Shown here piece after piece: positions 22,446-31,285 of a stretch of DNA of 62,070 nucleotides. The notes under the pieces are model-generated. The model did no database searches. It was not told the DNA's origin and saw nothing but the letters and a program-made list of their open reading frames with translations. Position 1 is the first letter of the stretch. Every line of letters begins with the position of its first letter. The translations under genes and the position numbers were made by a program. Source of the stretch: Acidobacteriota bacterium (GTDB lineage: Bacteria > Acidobacteriota > Thermoanaerobaculia > Multivoradales > JAGPDF01); assembly GCA_014584695.1 (NCBI GenBank), contig JACTMI010000045.1, positions 1-62,070 on the forward strand, read 5' to 3'.

Positions 22446-23672
22446 ATGTCGCCGACCCCCCTGCCGTCTCGCTTTCCCAGCCACCGCTCGCGACTGGCCC
22501 CGTCAGGGCCCGCCGGGGCGGGTTCGCGCATCGGTACCGTCGCCGCCTCGGCCGGCCCGGACCTCTCGCTGTTCTGGATGTTCCTCGCCGGCATCCTGGT
22601 GATGGCGCTCGCTTCGGCGGCCGGCGCGGCCACCCCGCCGGCCACTGCCGTCCAGCCTCCGGGCTTCGCCGGGGAAGTGACCGTCCAGGAGGTGCTGCTC
22701 GACGCCCTGGTCACCGACCGCGCCGGCAACGTCATCCTCGGCCTCGGCCCCCAGGACTTCCAGGTCACTGTGGGGGGGCAGCCGGCCGAGATCTCCGACG
22801 TGACCTTCTACAGCAACCGTCGCTACCTCGAAGGGGCGGGCGCCTCGCGGCTCGGCCTCGACCCGGCGACGGTGCCAGACCGCCGCTACTTCATCCTCTT
22901 CTTCGACGACCTGCGCCGCAGCAGCCTCGACCTGCCCGGCGCCTTCCAGGTGCAGATCCGGGCCGCGCGCGACGCCAGCCGGTGGCTCGCGACCGAAACC
23001 CAACCCGGGGACCGGATCGCGGTCGTGAGCTTCGACGCCAAGCTCAAGCTGTTCGCCGACTTCACCGGGGATCGGCAGGCGCTCCTCGCCGCGGTCGAGG
23101 CGGCGACCCGCGGCGCCGAGGGGCGGGGCGACTGGCCCTCGCGGCGCGCCCCGGACAGCGGCGAAGCGTCGCTCGCGGCTGCCCTGCCGGTCGGCAACGC
23201 CCTGCGCGACGCGACCCCGACGGTCTACGAGGCGCTCCAGACTCTGGCCTCCGCGGCGGCCCAGATTCCAGGGCGCAAGAACCTCCTGCTCTACTCGATC
23301 GGTTTCGGTGACATCAACCGGTTCGGACAGTGGGTGCCGGACGCGCGCTACCAACGGCCGACCGCCGAGGCGCTCAACGCGGCCAACGTCGCGGTTTACG
23401 GCGTCGATCTGACCCGGCCCGGGCTCGACAATCCGCTGCAGAACGGCCTGAACTCGCTCGCGCTCGAAACCGGCGGGCGGCTCTTCTGGAACCTGCAGAG
23501 CTTCACCCGTCCCCTCACCGACGTGGCCAAGGAGACCAACGGCTACTACCTGATCGCGATTCGCGCCGGGCACCCGGCGGGTGAGTCCGGCTACCAGCCG
23601 GTCGAGGTCGCGCTGGCCAATCCCGAGTTCCGGATCACCGCGCGCCGGGGGTATCGGTACGGCGAGAACTGA
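22446..23672 (+). CDS. VWFA-related secreted protein (acidobacterial type)
   Basis: A 408-residue protein. A long positively charged leader and a hydrophobic segment (LSLFWMFLAGILVMALASAAGAA, about 40-62) suggest export. A beta-rich piece follows (VTVQEVLLDALVTDRAGNVILGL, then DFQVTVGGQ), then a von Willebrand A-like fold (YFILFFDDL, DRIAVVSFDAKLKLFADFT, NLLLYSIGF). The overall plan fits the VWFA-related family that is expanded in Acidobacteriota. The classic metal-site DxSxS is replaced by DDLRRSS, so metal-dependent adhesion is doubtful. The function is unknown. Confidence 0.8.
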   Translation: MSPTPLPSRFPSHRSRLAPSGPAGAGSRIGTVAASAGPDLSLFWMFLAGILVMALASAAGAATPPATAVQPPGFAGEVTVQEVLLDALVTDRAGNVILGLGPQDFQVTVGGQPAEISDVTFYSNRRYLEGAGASRLGLDPATVPDRRYFILFFDDLRRSSLDLPGAFQVQIRAARDASRWLATETQPGDRIAVVSFDAKLKLFADFTGDRQALLAAVEAATRGAEGRGDWPSRRAPDSGEASLAAALPVGNALRDATPTVYEALQTLASAAAQIPGRKNLLLYSIGFGDINRFGQWVPDARYQRPTAEALNAANVAVYGVDLTRPGLDNPLQNGLNSLALETGGRLFWNLQSFTRPLTDVAKETNGYYLIAIRAGHPAGESGYQPVEVALANPEFRITARRGYRYGEN

Positions 23673-23708
23673 CGGCCCGGCGCCGGCGCCGGGACCGTGG
23701 ACCCGCGG

Positions 23709-24500
23709 CTACTCGAACTCGGTGTCCTCGCCGTCGTCCTCGGGCTCGATGCGCAGCAGGACCACGGAGACGTTGTCGAAGCCGCCGCGGGTGTTGGCGT
23801 CCTGGACCAGGCGGCCGCAGACCTCCTCGAGCCGGTTGGAGGCCTTGAGGCGGTCGAGGATCTCGTGGTCGCTCAGCATCGTGGTCAGGCCGTCCGAGCA
23901 GAGCAGGAAGAGATCGCCGGCGGCGATCTTCCACTCGCGGACGTCGACCTCGACCTCGGTGTCGCCGCCCAGGGCGCGGGTGACCACGTTCTTGAGCGGA
24001 TGCGCCCGCGCCTGCTCCTCGGACAGGAAGCCGGCGACGACCTGCTCGTTGACCCAGGTGTGGTCCTGGGTCAGCAGCTCGAGCTTGCCGTTGCGCAGCC
24101 GGTAGGCCCGGCTGTCGCCGACGTGCGCCACCGCCGCGACGTCCCCGTCGAGCAGCAGGCCCACCACCGTGGTGCCCATGCCATGGAGTGAAGTGTCCTG
24201 GCGGATCGCCCGCAGCACCCGGTCGTGGCCGATCCGGATCGCGGCGCGCAGCACGTTCGAGTGACGGCCGAGCTTGGGGTCCATCTCGAAGGGGAGCGTG
24301 GCGTCCTCGTCGGCGCTCTTGGCGATGAATTCGCGGATCGCCTCGACCGCGATGCGGGAAGCGATCTCGCCGTGGCTGTGCCCACCCATGCCGTCGGCGA
24401 CCACGAACATCTGGTGCTCGGGGTCGATCTCGAAACAGTCTTCGTTGTGGCTGCGAATGACCCCGACGTCCGACAGGCCGCAGGCTCGCGCTCTGAGCAT
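23709..24500 (-). CDS. PP2C-family serine/threonine phosphatase
   Basis: A 263-residue protein with complete PP2C motifs: RSHNEDCF, VVADGMGGHSHGEIAS, AHVGDSRAYRLRNGKLELLTQDHT, LLCSDGLT and GGFDNVSVVLLR. The metal-binding aspartates are present. It removes phosphate from Ser/Thr residues, probably opposing kinases such as the membrane kinase encoded at 41.4-43.5 kb, though no direct link is shown. Its ATG overlaps the stop of the J-domain gene by one base (TGATG). It is the last gene of a five-gene minus-strand cluster. Confidence 0.93.
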   Translation of the reverse strand: MLRARACGLSDVGVIRSHNEDCFEIDPEHQMFVVADGMGGHSHGEIASRIAVEAIREFIAKSADEDATLPFEMDPKLGRHSNVLRAAIRIGHDRVLRAIRQDTSLHGMGTTVVGLLLDGDVAAVAHVGDSRAYRLRNGKLELLTQDHTWVNEQVVAGFLSEEQARAHPLKNVVTRALGGDTEVEVDVREWKIAAGDLFLLCSDGLTTMLSDHEILDRLKASNRLEEVCGRLVQDANTRGGFDNVSVVLLRIEPEDDGEDTEFE

Positions 24501-25144
24501 CAACCGCCCCTTCCGAACAGACCGCCCCATCCCTTCTTGGAGCCCTTCCGGATCTCCTCGAGGGCCTTGGAGACGACCGGGTCTTCTCCGCCCCAGGTGA
24601 TGGCCTCATTGTAATACCGCTCGGCCGCTTCGAGCTGCCCCGCCTCGGCGTGAAGGCGGCCCGCCAGTTTCAGGTAGGAGGGGTTCATACCGTTGAGCTC
24701 GCAGGCGCGGACGATCGCTGAGACGGCCTTGGCGCGGTGTCGCGGGTGCTGCGCCGCGGCCTGGGCGAGATGGTGCCAAGCCTGGTGGCTCTTGGCGTCC
24801 GCTTGGGTCGCCCGCTCGAAGCTCTCGACCGCCTGGGCGAAGTTGCCGTCGCGGTAGAACTGCACCCCTGCCTCGAGGTGGAAGCGGAGCAGGCGCTGGG
24901 TATCGGCGTTGACACCCAATTCGGGGCGCGCCAGCTCGACGTCGTGCTGGCGGCGCCGGTCCGGATTCGACAGCACGTTGAAGGCCTCGGTGATCTCCTG
25001 GAACTCCAGCTCGGCGCGCGCCCGCTCCGCGCCCTGGAAGCGGTCGGGATGGCGCAGCCGCGCCAGCTCCCGGAACCGATCGCGGATCTGGTCCGAGGTG
25101 GCGTTGCGAGACACCGCCAGGATCGAGTAGTAGTCCGGTGCCAT
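24500..25144 (-). CDS. J-domain protein with TPR-like C-terminus
   Basis: A 214-residue protein. Residues 4-70 form a J-domain with the essential HPD at 32-34 (LRHPDRFQG), so it should stimulate a DnaK-type Hsp70. Residues of about 85-200 form helical pairs typical of TPR repeats (FYRDGNFAQAVESFERATQADAKSHQAWHHL, then AGQLEAAERYYNEAI). There is no Gly/Phe or zinc region, so it is not DnaJ itself but a specialised co-chaperone. It sits two bases after a helical-repeat gene. Confidence 0.88.
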   Translation of the reverse strand: MAPDYYSILAVSRNATSDQIRDRFRELARLRHPDRFQGAERARAELEFQEITEAFNVLSNPDRRRQHDVELARPELGVNADTQRLLRFHLEAGVQFYRDGNFAQAVESFERATQADAKSHQAWHHLAQAAAQHPRHRAKAVSAIVRACELNGMNPSYLKLAGRLHAEAGQLEAAERYYNEAITWGGEDPVVSKALEEIRKGSKKGWGGLFGRGG

Positions 25145-25146
25145 GG

Positions 25147-26166
25147 CTAGGTTCGTTTGATTCTATACAAGCGCTCGGCCGTCGATCGCACCGCGTCGGA
25201 GACGTTCCGGTCGCGGGCGAGCCCCTTGAGGTCGCGCACCGAGAGTCGCGAGACCAGACGGACGGCGATGCCGACCTGCGTCCGCGGATTGCGCACCAGA
25301 TTGTGCACCACATTGTAGCGGGAGACCCAGTCCCGCTTGCGGGCGATCGCCGCCAGCACTTCGTCGACGACGGTGCGGCTGGAAGCGAGCTGCTCGACCT
25401 CGTCCTCGGTCATCGCGCTGTTGAGCAGCGCCGAGACCGCCACCATGGCGTTGGCGTCCTTGAGCAGGATGCCGCGCAGGGTCCGGGAGGCGCCCCGGGT
25501 CAGCTTCATGCGCACCGGGACCGGCAGCGCCCGGATCTGCCCCTCGGACAGGCCGGTCCGTTCGTCGACCTCGCCTTCGACCGGCAGCGCCTGCACGCGC
25601 GCGATCTCCCGCAGGTCCTCCGCCGTGAGCTCCTCGGCGCTCTCGGGACCGGGCTCGGCGCGCTCGGCCTCGGCCTCCTGGTCCCGAGGGAGCAGGTGCT
25701 CCCGGTACTCGAGGATCCGGCGCCGGGAGTAGATCGACAGCTGGGGATTCGCCTCCAGCGCGGCGAGAATCTCGGGGCGCTCGACGATCGCGTCCTGGCG
25801 CAGGAGCAGCACCTCCTGCAGATCCGCCGAGACCCGCCGCGCGAGCCCGACCAATAGGTCGCGCGGCGTGTCGCGCCGGCGCAGGATCGCTTCGAGCAGC
25901 AGCGGCTCCTGGTGATTCTCGGCGAAATAGGCCAGGACCTCCGCGGAGGCCTCCCCGCCGAGGAAGAGGGCCGCGAGCCGCGGCTCGACCGCCTCGAGCG
26001 CCGACCGCGCGTACTTGGCGACCATCGGATCGCCCTGGCTCGCCAACCGGACTTGCAGCTCGATGAGCTCCTCGGGCGCGAGCGGCAGGATCCCCTGCGC
26101 CGCGAGAACCTGCAGCTCGAAGCTCTCGCCCGAGAGGACCTGGGCGACCAGCGGGTTCGCGGTCAC
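25147..26166 (-). CDS. Uncharacterised helical-repeat protein A
   Basis: A 339-residue, all-helical, Leu/Arg/Glu-rich protein with no signal peptide or membrane segment; GTG start. I do not recognise a named family. The C-terminal 100 residues (VSALLNSAMTEDEVEQLASS then WVSRYNVVHNLVRNPRTQ) line up with the C-terminal part of the product of 27136-27891. The two are therefore likely distant paralogues built from HEAT- or leucine-rich-variant-like repeats. An acidic, Glu/Pro-rich linker lies near residues 165-185. It sits between the RodZ-like gene and the J-domain gene. Confidence 0.7.
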   Translation of the reverse strand: MTANPLVAQVLSGESFELQVLAAQGILPLAPEELIELQVRLASQGDPMVAKYARSALEAVEPRLAALFLGGEASAEVLAYFAENHQEPLLLEAILRRRDTPRDLLVGLARRVSADLQEVLLLRQDAIVERPEILAALEANPQLSIYSRRRILEYREHLLPRDQEAEAERAEPGPESAEELTAEDLREIARVQALPVEGEVDERTGLSEGQIRALPVPVRMKLTRGASRTLRGILLKDANAMVAVSALLNSAMTEDEVEQLASSRTVVDEVLAAIARKRDWVSRYNVVHNLVRNPRTQVGIAVRLVSRLSVRDLKGLARDRNVSDAVRSTAERLYRIKRT

Positions 26167-26172
26167 GGAGAG

Positions 26173-27039
26173 CTAACCGGCAGGCGCCACCCGGGCGCGG
26201 GTGGCCCGGTCGATACGAAAGTCGCGCACCACGCGGGCCGAGTTGACGGGCAGGACGATGGGGCGGCCGTCGACCTCCACCCGCACGGCCGGCGCGTTGC
26301 CGAGGGTGAGCAGGATCGAGTCCTCGGCCTCGAGCTGAAGCGTCTCGCCGCCGGCCCGGAGCTCGGAGGCGCGGCGCCGGCCGTCGATCACCAGCTCGAC
26401 CCAGCAGTCCTCGGCGAACTCGAGGCTCACGCTGAGCGGCCGGTCGACGGGCGCCACGGGGATCGGAGTCGCGGCGGGTGGGCCCGCCGTGGGTGTCGGC
26501 GCGAGCGAGACTGCAGACTCCTCGGTGCCGGGGGTCGCATAGGCCACGGCGACCTCCGGCGCCACCGCATGCGAGGGGCGCTGGTTGCGCTGTCCGGCGT
26601 AGTAGGAGAGCAGGGCGGCCACGCCCAGGAAGACCACGACCGCCAGGGCCAGGAGCAGGCCATAGCCGAGGGTCGAAGGCGCGGCCGGCCGCCGGAGCTT
26701 CGGCGGCGGCGGCGCGACGGCTGGCGGCGCGCCGCTGGGTTGGATCTCAGTGCTGGCGATCAGGTAGAGATTGACCGCTTCGTCCGGATCCAGCCCGACG
26801 ACGCGCGCATACTCGCGCAGGAATCCACGCGCGAAGACGGGCGCGGGCAGGACGTCGAAGCGGTCCTGCTCGAGCGCTTCCAGGTAGCGCAGGCTGATCT
26901 TGCTGGCATCGGCGATCTCGCGCAGCGACACTCCACGCGCTTCTCGCTGGTGGCGCAGCCAGGCTCCCAGCGAGCCGTGCGGCAGCGCCGACGGATCTCG
27001 CTGGGCGCCCTCTCGATCCTGCGGCCTGTTCTTGGTCAT
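26173..27039 (-). CDS. RodZ-like membrane-anchored HTH protein
   Basis: A 288-residue protein. A Cro/CI-type helix-turn-helix spans about 24-90 (SLGAWLRHQREARGVSLREI, SLRYLEALEQDRFDVLP, FARGFLREYARVVGLDPDE). A single membrane helix follows at about 124-147, then a Pro/Ala/Thr-rich stretch, then a periplasmic beta-rich DUF4115-like domain (205-288). RodZ links the MreB cytoskeleton to the membrane, and many relatives lack a proven role. The start at 27039 follows GGGAG. Its place between two related helical-repeat genes is unusual. Confidence 0.82.
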   Translation of the reverse strand: MTKNRPQDREGAQRDPSALPHGSLGAWLRHQREARGVSLREIADASKISLRYLEALEQDRFDVLPAPVFARGFLREYARVVGLDPDEAVNLYLIASTEIQPSGAPPAVAPPPPKLRRPAAPSTLGYGLLLALAVVVFLGVAALLSYYAGQRNQRPSHAVAPEVAVAYATPGTEESAVSLAPTPTAGPPAATPIPVAPVDRPLSVSLEFAEDCWVELVIDGRRRASELRAGGETLQLEAEDSILLTLGNAPAVRVEVDGRPIVLPVNSARVVRDFRIDRATRARVAPAG

Positions 27040-27135
27040 CGCTCCCGTGGGCGGCGGATGCGGCTCCGCTCCGCTGGCTGCAAACGGATGCCCTGCAAAG
27101 ACTTGAAGCGTACCGGGAGCGGCGGGCCCGGTCAA

Positions 27136-27891
27136 TCAGCGCGTCGCGTGCGGTTCGGAGCCGGTGCCCGCCAGCAAGTGGGCACGGCGACGAACCGGCA
27201 GCAGCAGGCGGACATCGGCGGCCACCGCCAGCAGGTCGCCCTTTTTCAGCATGGGCAGCAGACCGAGCACCGCTCGCAGCGGCGTCGCCGGATTTCGGCA
27301 CAGGGCGACTCGGATCGGATAGCGAACCGACCACTTGGCGCTCGCCGCGACCACGGCGAGGACCCCCGCCGAGGCCCGTTCCCCGGCCACCAGCGGCAAC
27401 AGGACCCCTTCGGTGAGGCGGGGATTCTCGAGCAGCGCCGAGACCACCCGCGGCGTCGGATCTCCCCGCAGGGCGGCCAGCACGGCGGGGCTACCGCCGC
27501 GCGCGATCGCCATCTTCTCCCCGATCGCCAACCCGGGCAGCCGCTCGACCAGGCGCGTGTCCCCAGCCCGCCGGACCACCGGATGGAGCCGGGTGTCGAC
27601 GCCCAGCCGGACCAGATCGGCCCAGTAGAGCCCGGGGACGAAGCGCAGGGCGAGCAGCTGCGGCGTCGCGGGGTGGAACACCGCCGCCCGCCGGATCTCG
27701 TAGGCCGACACGAGGCCGGGCCGGGCCAGCAGGGCCTCGATCATCGCGCGGGTGAGGAAGGGGTTGCGGAACGCTTCGCGCGCCGCCGCGACGTCGATCT
27801 CTTGCTGGCGCTCCTGCAGCAGGCGAGCGAGCTCCTCCTCACCGGCTTCGCGCAGCCGGCGGCGGAGCTCGTCGGAGGGCTGGTCGGTCAT
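27136..27891 (-). CDS. Uncharacterised helical-repeat protein B
   Basis: A 251-residue all-helical protein without membrane segments. Repeated units such as NPFLTRAMIEALLARPGL, DPTPRVVSALLENPRLTEGV and CRNPATPLRAVLGLLPML carry an asparagine-proline and leucine spacing typical of stacked helical repeats. The last 95 residues resemble the C-terminus of repeat protein A (25147-26166). First gene of the five-gene cluster, divergent from the GreA-fusion gene across 45 bp. No function can be assigned. Confidence 0.7.
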   Translation of the reverse strand: MTDQPSDELRRRLREAGEEELARLLQERQQEIDVAAAREAFRNPFLTRAMIEALLARPGLVSAYEIRRAAVFHPATPQLLALRFVPGLYWADLVRLGVDTRLHPVVRRAGDTRLVERLPGLAIGEKMAIARGGSPAVLAALRGDPTPRVVSALLENPRLTEGVLLPLVAGERASAGVLAVVAASAKWSVRYPIRVALCRNPATPLRAVLGLLPMLKKGDLLAVAADVRLLLPVRRRAHLLAGTGSEPHATR

Positions 27892-27936
27892 GACGGTCGG
27901 ATGCTTCCGGCCGGGCTCTGATATCGTTCCACTTCT

Positions 27937-30021
27937 GTGGCCCGCCGTTCCTTCGAAGAATACCTAGCTTCCGACGATCTCGCGACGATCGAGGACGACT
28001 GGATCGCCGAGATCGAGCGCGACGCGACCGACCTCGACTACTTCGTCTCGCTGGCGCAGGCCCTCGCCACCGCGGGGGAAGAGGACCGAGCGCGCGGCCT
28101 GCTCGAGCTCTACGATGCCGAGCTGCTCGAGCGCGGGCACGCCGCGACCCGGCTCGAGCTGCTGCGCCGCGCCGGGCCGCTGGTCGTCCGCTTCAACAAG
28201 ATGCAACGTGAGGTGCTGGCGACGCTCGAGCGGCTCTGGGGCGAGCGGCCCAACTACCGTTCGATGATCGAGTACGTCGGGCTGCACCGGTCGATCGACA
28301 CCCCGAACAAGCTCTGGGACGCCGTGGTCCGCTTGCAGAGCCTCCAGCTCTTCGACGTCGGTGCGATCGTCGCCATGGCGGGCCAGGGCGTCGGCCGGAT
28401 CGCCGAGGTGAATCTGCCGCTGGAGACGCTGAAGATCGACTTCGACAAGAAAGCGGGGGTCACGGTCGGCTTTCGCGCCGCGGCGAAGCTGCTCAAGCCG
28501 CTCCCCCCGGGGCATCTGCTGCGGCGCAAGCTCGAGGAGCCGGACGCTCTGGCGCGCCTGCGCGACGAGCAGCCGACCGAGCTGTTGCGCGCCGTGCTCG
28601 AGACGGCGGAGGGACCGCTCACCGCGGGCGAGATCCGCGAGATGCTCTCGGGGGTGGTCTCCGAGGCGCAGTGGACTTCCTGGTGGGCGGCGGCGCGCAA
28701 GCACCGCCAAGTCGTCGCCTCCGCCAGCGGCCGCCAGTCCTACCGCTGGGAGGCCTCCGCGGCGGGCGCGCTCGCCGCGGTCCGCTCCGCTTTCACCCGC
28801 GCCGAGCCGCGCGCCCGGATGGAGATCTTCCGCAAGAACGCCGTTCGCGACGACGAGCTGGTGCGCGACATGGCGGGCGATCTGGCATCCGTGGCGGCGG
28901 AGGCGCTCGAGAGCGATCCCGGGCTCGCGTTCGAGATCTGGTTCCTGCTCGAACGGGCCGGCCGCCTGCCCGAGGCCTTGAGCGGCGAGATCGATCAGCT
29001 GACGGGACCCGCCGTCGACAGCCGTCGGCTCCTCGCGGGTATCGAAGATCGCCTGCTGCGCGAGCGTGCGCTCGCCATGCTGCGTGAACGGCGCCCCGAC
29101 TGGCTGGAGATCTACCGCGACCACCTCACCCGCGAGAGCGACCCGCGGCTGCTGACGACGCTCGCCGACGCGCTCGCCGCGGCCGACCGACCGGCTTTCG
29201 AGCGGTGGATCGACGATCTGCTCGCCCAGCCGCGGCGCGCCACCGCGGCTTTCGTCTGGCTGGCCGAGCGCGCCGCCGAGGACGAGTGGTTGCGCGCGCG
29301 TTCACCGCTGCGCCTGATGCAGCAGGTCTTGCTCGCCCTGATCGCCGACGAGTTCTCGGCCTACCGGGCCCGTCTGCGGCCGCTCTCCGAGTCCGGCGGG
29401 ACGCTGCCCCGCCTGCTCGCGCACCTCGAGCCCGAGCAGGGCCCGACCGCGCTCGAGGCGATCCGGCGGGCGAGTGGTCTCGAGAGCTACCAGAAGGAGC
29501 CGCTCGCCAGCGCCCTGGTGATGCGATTTCCCGAGCTGCGCGAGGAGAACGCCGGCGGACCGCTCTACGCGACCGCCGAGGCGATCACCGCCAAGCGCGA
29601 GGAGCTGCGCCGGCTGACCGAGGTCGAGATCCCGGCCAACCGCAAGGCGATCGAAGAAGCTCGCGCGATGGGAGACCTGCGGGAGAACTTCGAATACAAA
29701 TCGGCGCGCGAGCGGCACGAGTACCTGAACACCCGGGTCGCGGCCCTCCACCGCGACCTGGGCCGCGCTCGCCCGATCGACTTCGCCGCGGTCGACATTT
29801 CCGAAGTCCGGATCGGTGCGCGCGTCCACGTCGCCGCCGCCGACGGCCGGCAGCGGACGCTCAGCCTGCTCGGCCCCTGGGACAGCCGTCCGGAGGACGG
29901 CATCCTCTCCTACGAGTCCGATCTCGCCCGCGCCCTGCTGGGCAAGACCCTGGGCGAGACCGTGGCGCTCGGCAACACCAGCTTCCGCATCGAGCGAATC
30001 GAGCCCTTTCGGTCCGCCTGA
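27937..30021 (+). CDS. Large GreA/GreB-domain protein with long N-terminal extension
   Basis: A 694-residue protein starting at GTG. The last 150 residues are a complete GreA-type factor. A coiled coil (KREELRRLTEVEIPANRKAIEEA) leads to the tip motif GDLRENFEY near 578, where the acidic residues that enter the RNA polymerase channel lie, followed by the FKBP-like domain (GILSYESDLARALLGKTLGETV). The first 530 residues are helical with a small beta patch (VGRIAEVNLPLETLKIDF). Long GreA-containing proteins of this kind occur in several deep bacterial lineages; their role is unclear. It may be a second, regulated transcript-cleavage factor. Confidence 0.83.
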   Translation: MARRSFEEYLASDDLATIEDDWIAEIERDATDLDYFVSLAQALATAGEEDRARGLLELYDAELLERGHAATRLELLRRAGPLVVRFNKMQREVLATLERLWGERPNYRSMIEYVGLHRSIDTPNKLWDAVVRLQSLQLFDVGAIVAMAGQGVGRIAEVNLPLETLKIDFDKKAGVTVGFRAAAKLLKPLPPGHLLRRKLEEPDALARLRDEQPTELLRAVLETAEGPLTAGEIREMLSGVVSEAQWTSWWAAARKHRQVVASASGRQSYRWEASAAGALAAVRSAFTRAEPRARMEIFRKNAVRDDELVRDMAGDLASVAAEALESDPGLAFEIWFLLERAGRLPEALSGEIDQLTGPAVDSRRLLAGIEDRLLRERALAMLRERRPDWLEIYRDHLTRESDPRLLTTLADALAAADRPAFERWIDDLLAQPRRATAAFVWLAERAAEDEWLRARSPLRLMQQVLLALIADEFSAYRARLRPLSESGGTLPRLLAHLEPEQGPTALEAIRRASGLESYQKEPLASALVMRFPELREENAGGPLYATAEAITAKREELRRLTEVEIPANRKAIEEARAMGDLRENFEYKSARERHEYLNTRVAALHRDLGRARPIDFAAVDISEVRIGARVHVAAADGRQRTLSLLGPWDSRPEDGILSYESDLARALLGKTLGETVALGNTSFRIERIEPFRSA

Positions 30022-30059
30022 CAAGCGGGCCGGCGGCCCGGAAGCTGGACGCTCAACTG

Positions 30060-30704
30060 CTACTGCTGGAGATCTCCGGACAAACGCAGGCGTTGGCCAA
30101 CGGCGACGACCTCCACGTCCGCCTCGGCGAGCAGCTCCGCCAGTTCCGGCTGCTCGGCCAGGAGAGCCGAGCGCTCCGCCTCGCTCGCCAGCCGGGGTTC
30201 GCCGAGGATCGACGGGTCGATTTCGACCCAACCACGGCTGGAGCGCTCGAACCGGCGCGTCCCGATCCGGCGTTCGGCTGGCTCGAGCCGCTCGAGCCCC
30301 GCAGCCCCCAGTCGGAAGGCGCGCGGCGCCGGCTCCGATGGCGCCGGCTCGGGCGCCCAACCCTCGAAGCCGCCGAACAGGGCCAACAGGACGGCGAGCG
30401 CGAGCACGACGGTCAACGGCAGCACCAGCGGCAGCGGCAGCAGCGCGCCCGGCGCCCGGGCGACCAGGGGAGAGGGCGCGCTCGCCCGCAGGGGGTGCCG
30501 TCCGGTGATCAGCAGGTCGAGCGCCCGCGGCGCTGGCGCCCGCTCCAGGCGGGTGAGCCCTTCCGCGACCGACCGCAGCCCCGCCAGGCGTACCCTGCAG
30601 TCGGCGCACTCGTCGAGATGCCGCCGCGCCGAGCGCCGCTCCCGGTCCGGCAGCTCGCCGTCGAGCAGCGACGAAAGATGCTCGAGGGCCAGGTGAGCGC
30701 TCAT
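30060..30704 (-). CDS. Anti-sigma factor with zinc-finger N-terminus
   Basis: A 214-residue protein. The N-terminal HLSSLLDGELPDRERRSARR then HLDECADCRVRL contains the HxxxCxxC zinc motif of ZAS-type anti-sigma factors. A membrane helix lies near 90-115 (LPLPLVLPLTVVLALAVLLALFG), and an outer domain of about 95 residues follows. It should hold the ECF sigma factor at the membrane until a signal releases it. Its ATG overlaps the sigma gene stop (ATGA at 30701-30704). Confidence 0.88.
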   Translation of the reverse strand: MSAHLALEHLSSLLDGELPDRERRSARRHLDECADCRVRLAGLRSVAEGLTRLERAPAPRALDLLITGRHPLRASAPSPLVARAPGALLPLPLVLPLTVVLALAVLLALFGGFEGWAPEPAPSEPAPRAFRLGAAGLERLEPAERRIGTRRFERSSRGWVEIDPSILGEPRLASEAERSALLAEQPELAELLAEADVEVVAVGQRLRLSGDLQQ

Positions 30705-31273
30705 GGCAGGCTCCTCAATCGGTCGCGCAGGGCCTCCCGCCCGCGCGCAATGCGCGACCGGACGGTTCCGACCGGGACCTTCAGGACTTCGGCGATCTCG
30801 TCGTAGGCGAGGCCTTCGACGTCCCTCAGCACGACCGCTTCGCGAAAGGCGATGGGCAGGCTTTCGAGCGCCGCGGCCAGGTGGCGCTCGAGCTCGGCGC
30901 CGGCGGCACGGACCTCCGGATCGGGTCCCGGCTCGGCCGGTTCGCGTCCAGGGGCTGTCAGATCTTCCAGCGTCCGCAGGACCGGTCGCTTCCGGCTCAG
31001 GCGGCTCCGGCACAGGTTGACCGTCACCCGGTAGATCCAGGTGCGCAGGCTCGCCCGCCCGCCGAAGCCGCCCAGATGGCGATGCACCCGGAGGAAGACC
31101 TCCTGCGCCAGGTCGAGCGCCTCCTCGCGCTCCCCGACCAGCCGCCAGCAGAGGTTGAAGACCAGGCCGGCGTGCCGCCGGTAGACCTCCTCGAACGCCG
31201 AGGCATCCCCGGCCGCGTGCCGGCGGGCGAGCTCGAGATCCGCAGCCAGCGGGCTCGAGAGCGGAAACGACAC
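30701..31273 (-). CDS. ECF-family RNA polymerase sigma factor
   Basis: About 190 residues with sigma region 2 (FEEVYRRHAGLVFNLCWRLV, EEALDLAQEVFLRVHRHLGGF) and region 4 (LPIAFREAVVLRDVEGLAYDEIAEVLKVPVGTVRSRIARG). There is no region 3, as expected for the group. The start is uncertain. The GTG at 31273 is the first ordinary start but lies 20 bases from the only Shine-Dalgarno (GGAGGAG at 31300-31294). A CTG codon at 31285 is spaced ideally at eight bases and would add four residues. Co-expressed with its anti-sigma factor. Confidence 0.9.
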   Translation of the reverse strand: MSFPLSSPLAADLELARRHAAGDASAFEEVYRRHAGLVFNLCWRLVGEREEALDLAQEVFLRVHRHLGGFGGRASLRTWIYRVTVNLCRSRLSRKRPVLRTLEDLTAPGREPAEPGPDPEVRAAGAELERHLAAALESLPIAFREAVVLRDVEGLAYDEIAEVLKVPVGTVRSRIARGREALRDRLRSLP

Positions 31274-31285
31274 CGAAGCGTTCAG

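Noticed and set aside
30022-30059. GGGCCGGCGGCCC palindrome between the GreA-fusion and anti-sigma genes
   Set aside because: It could be a weak terminator stem, but the stem is short and there is no U tract, so it was not listed.
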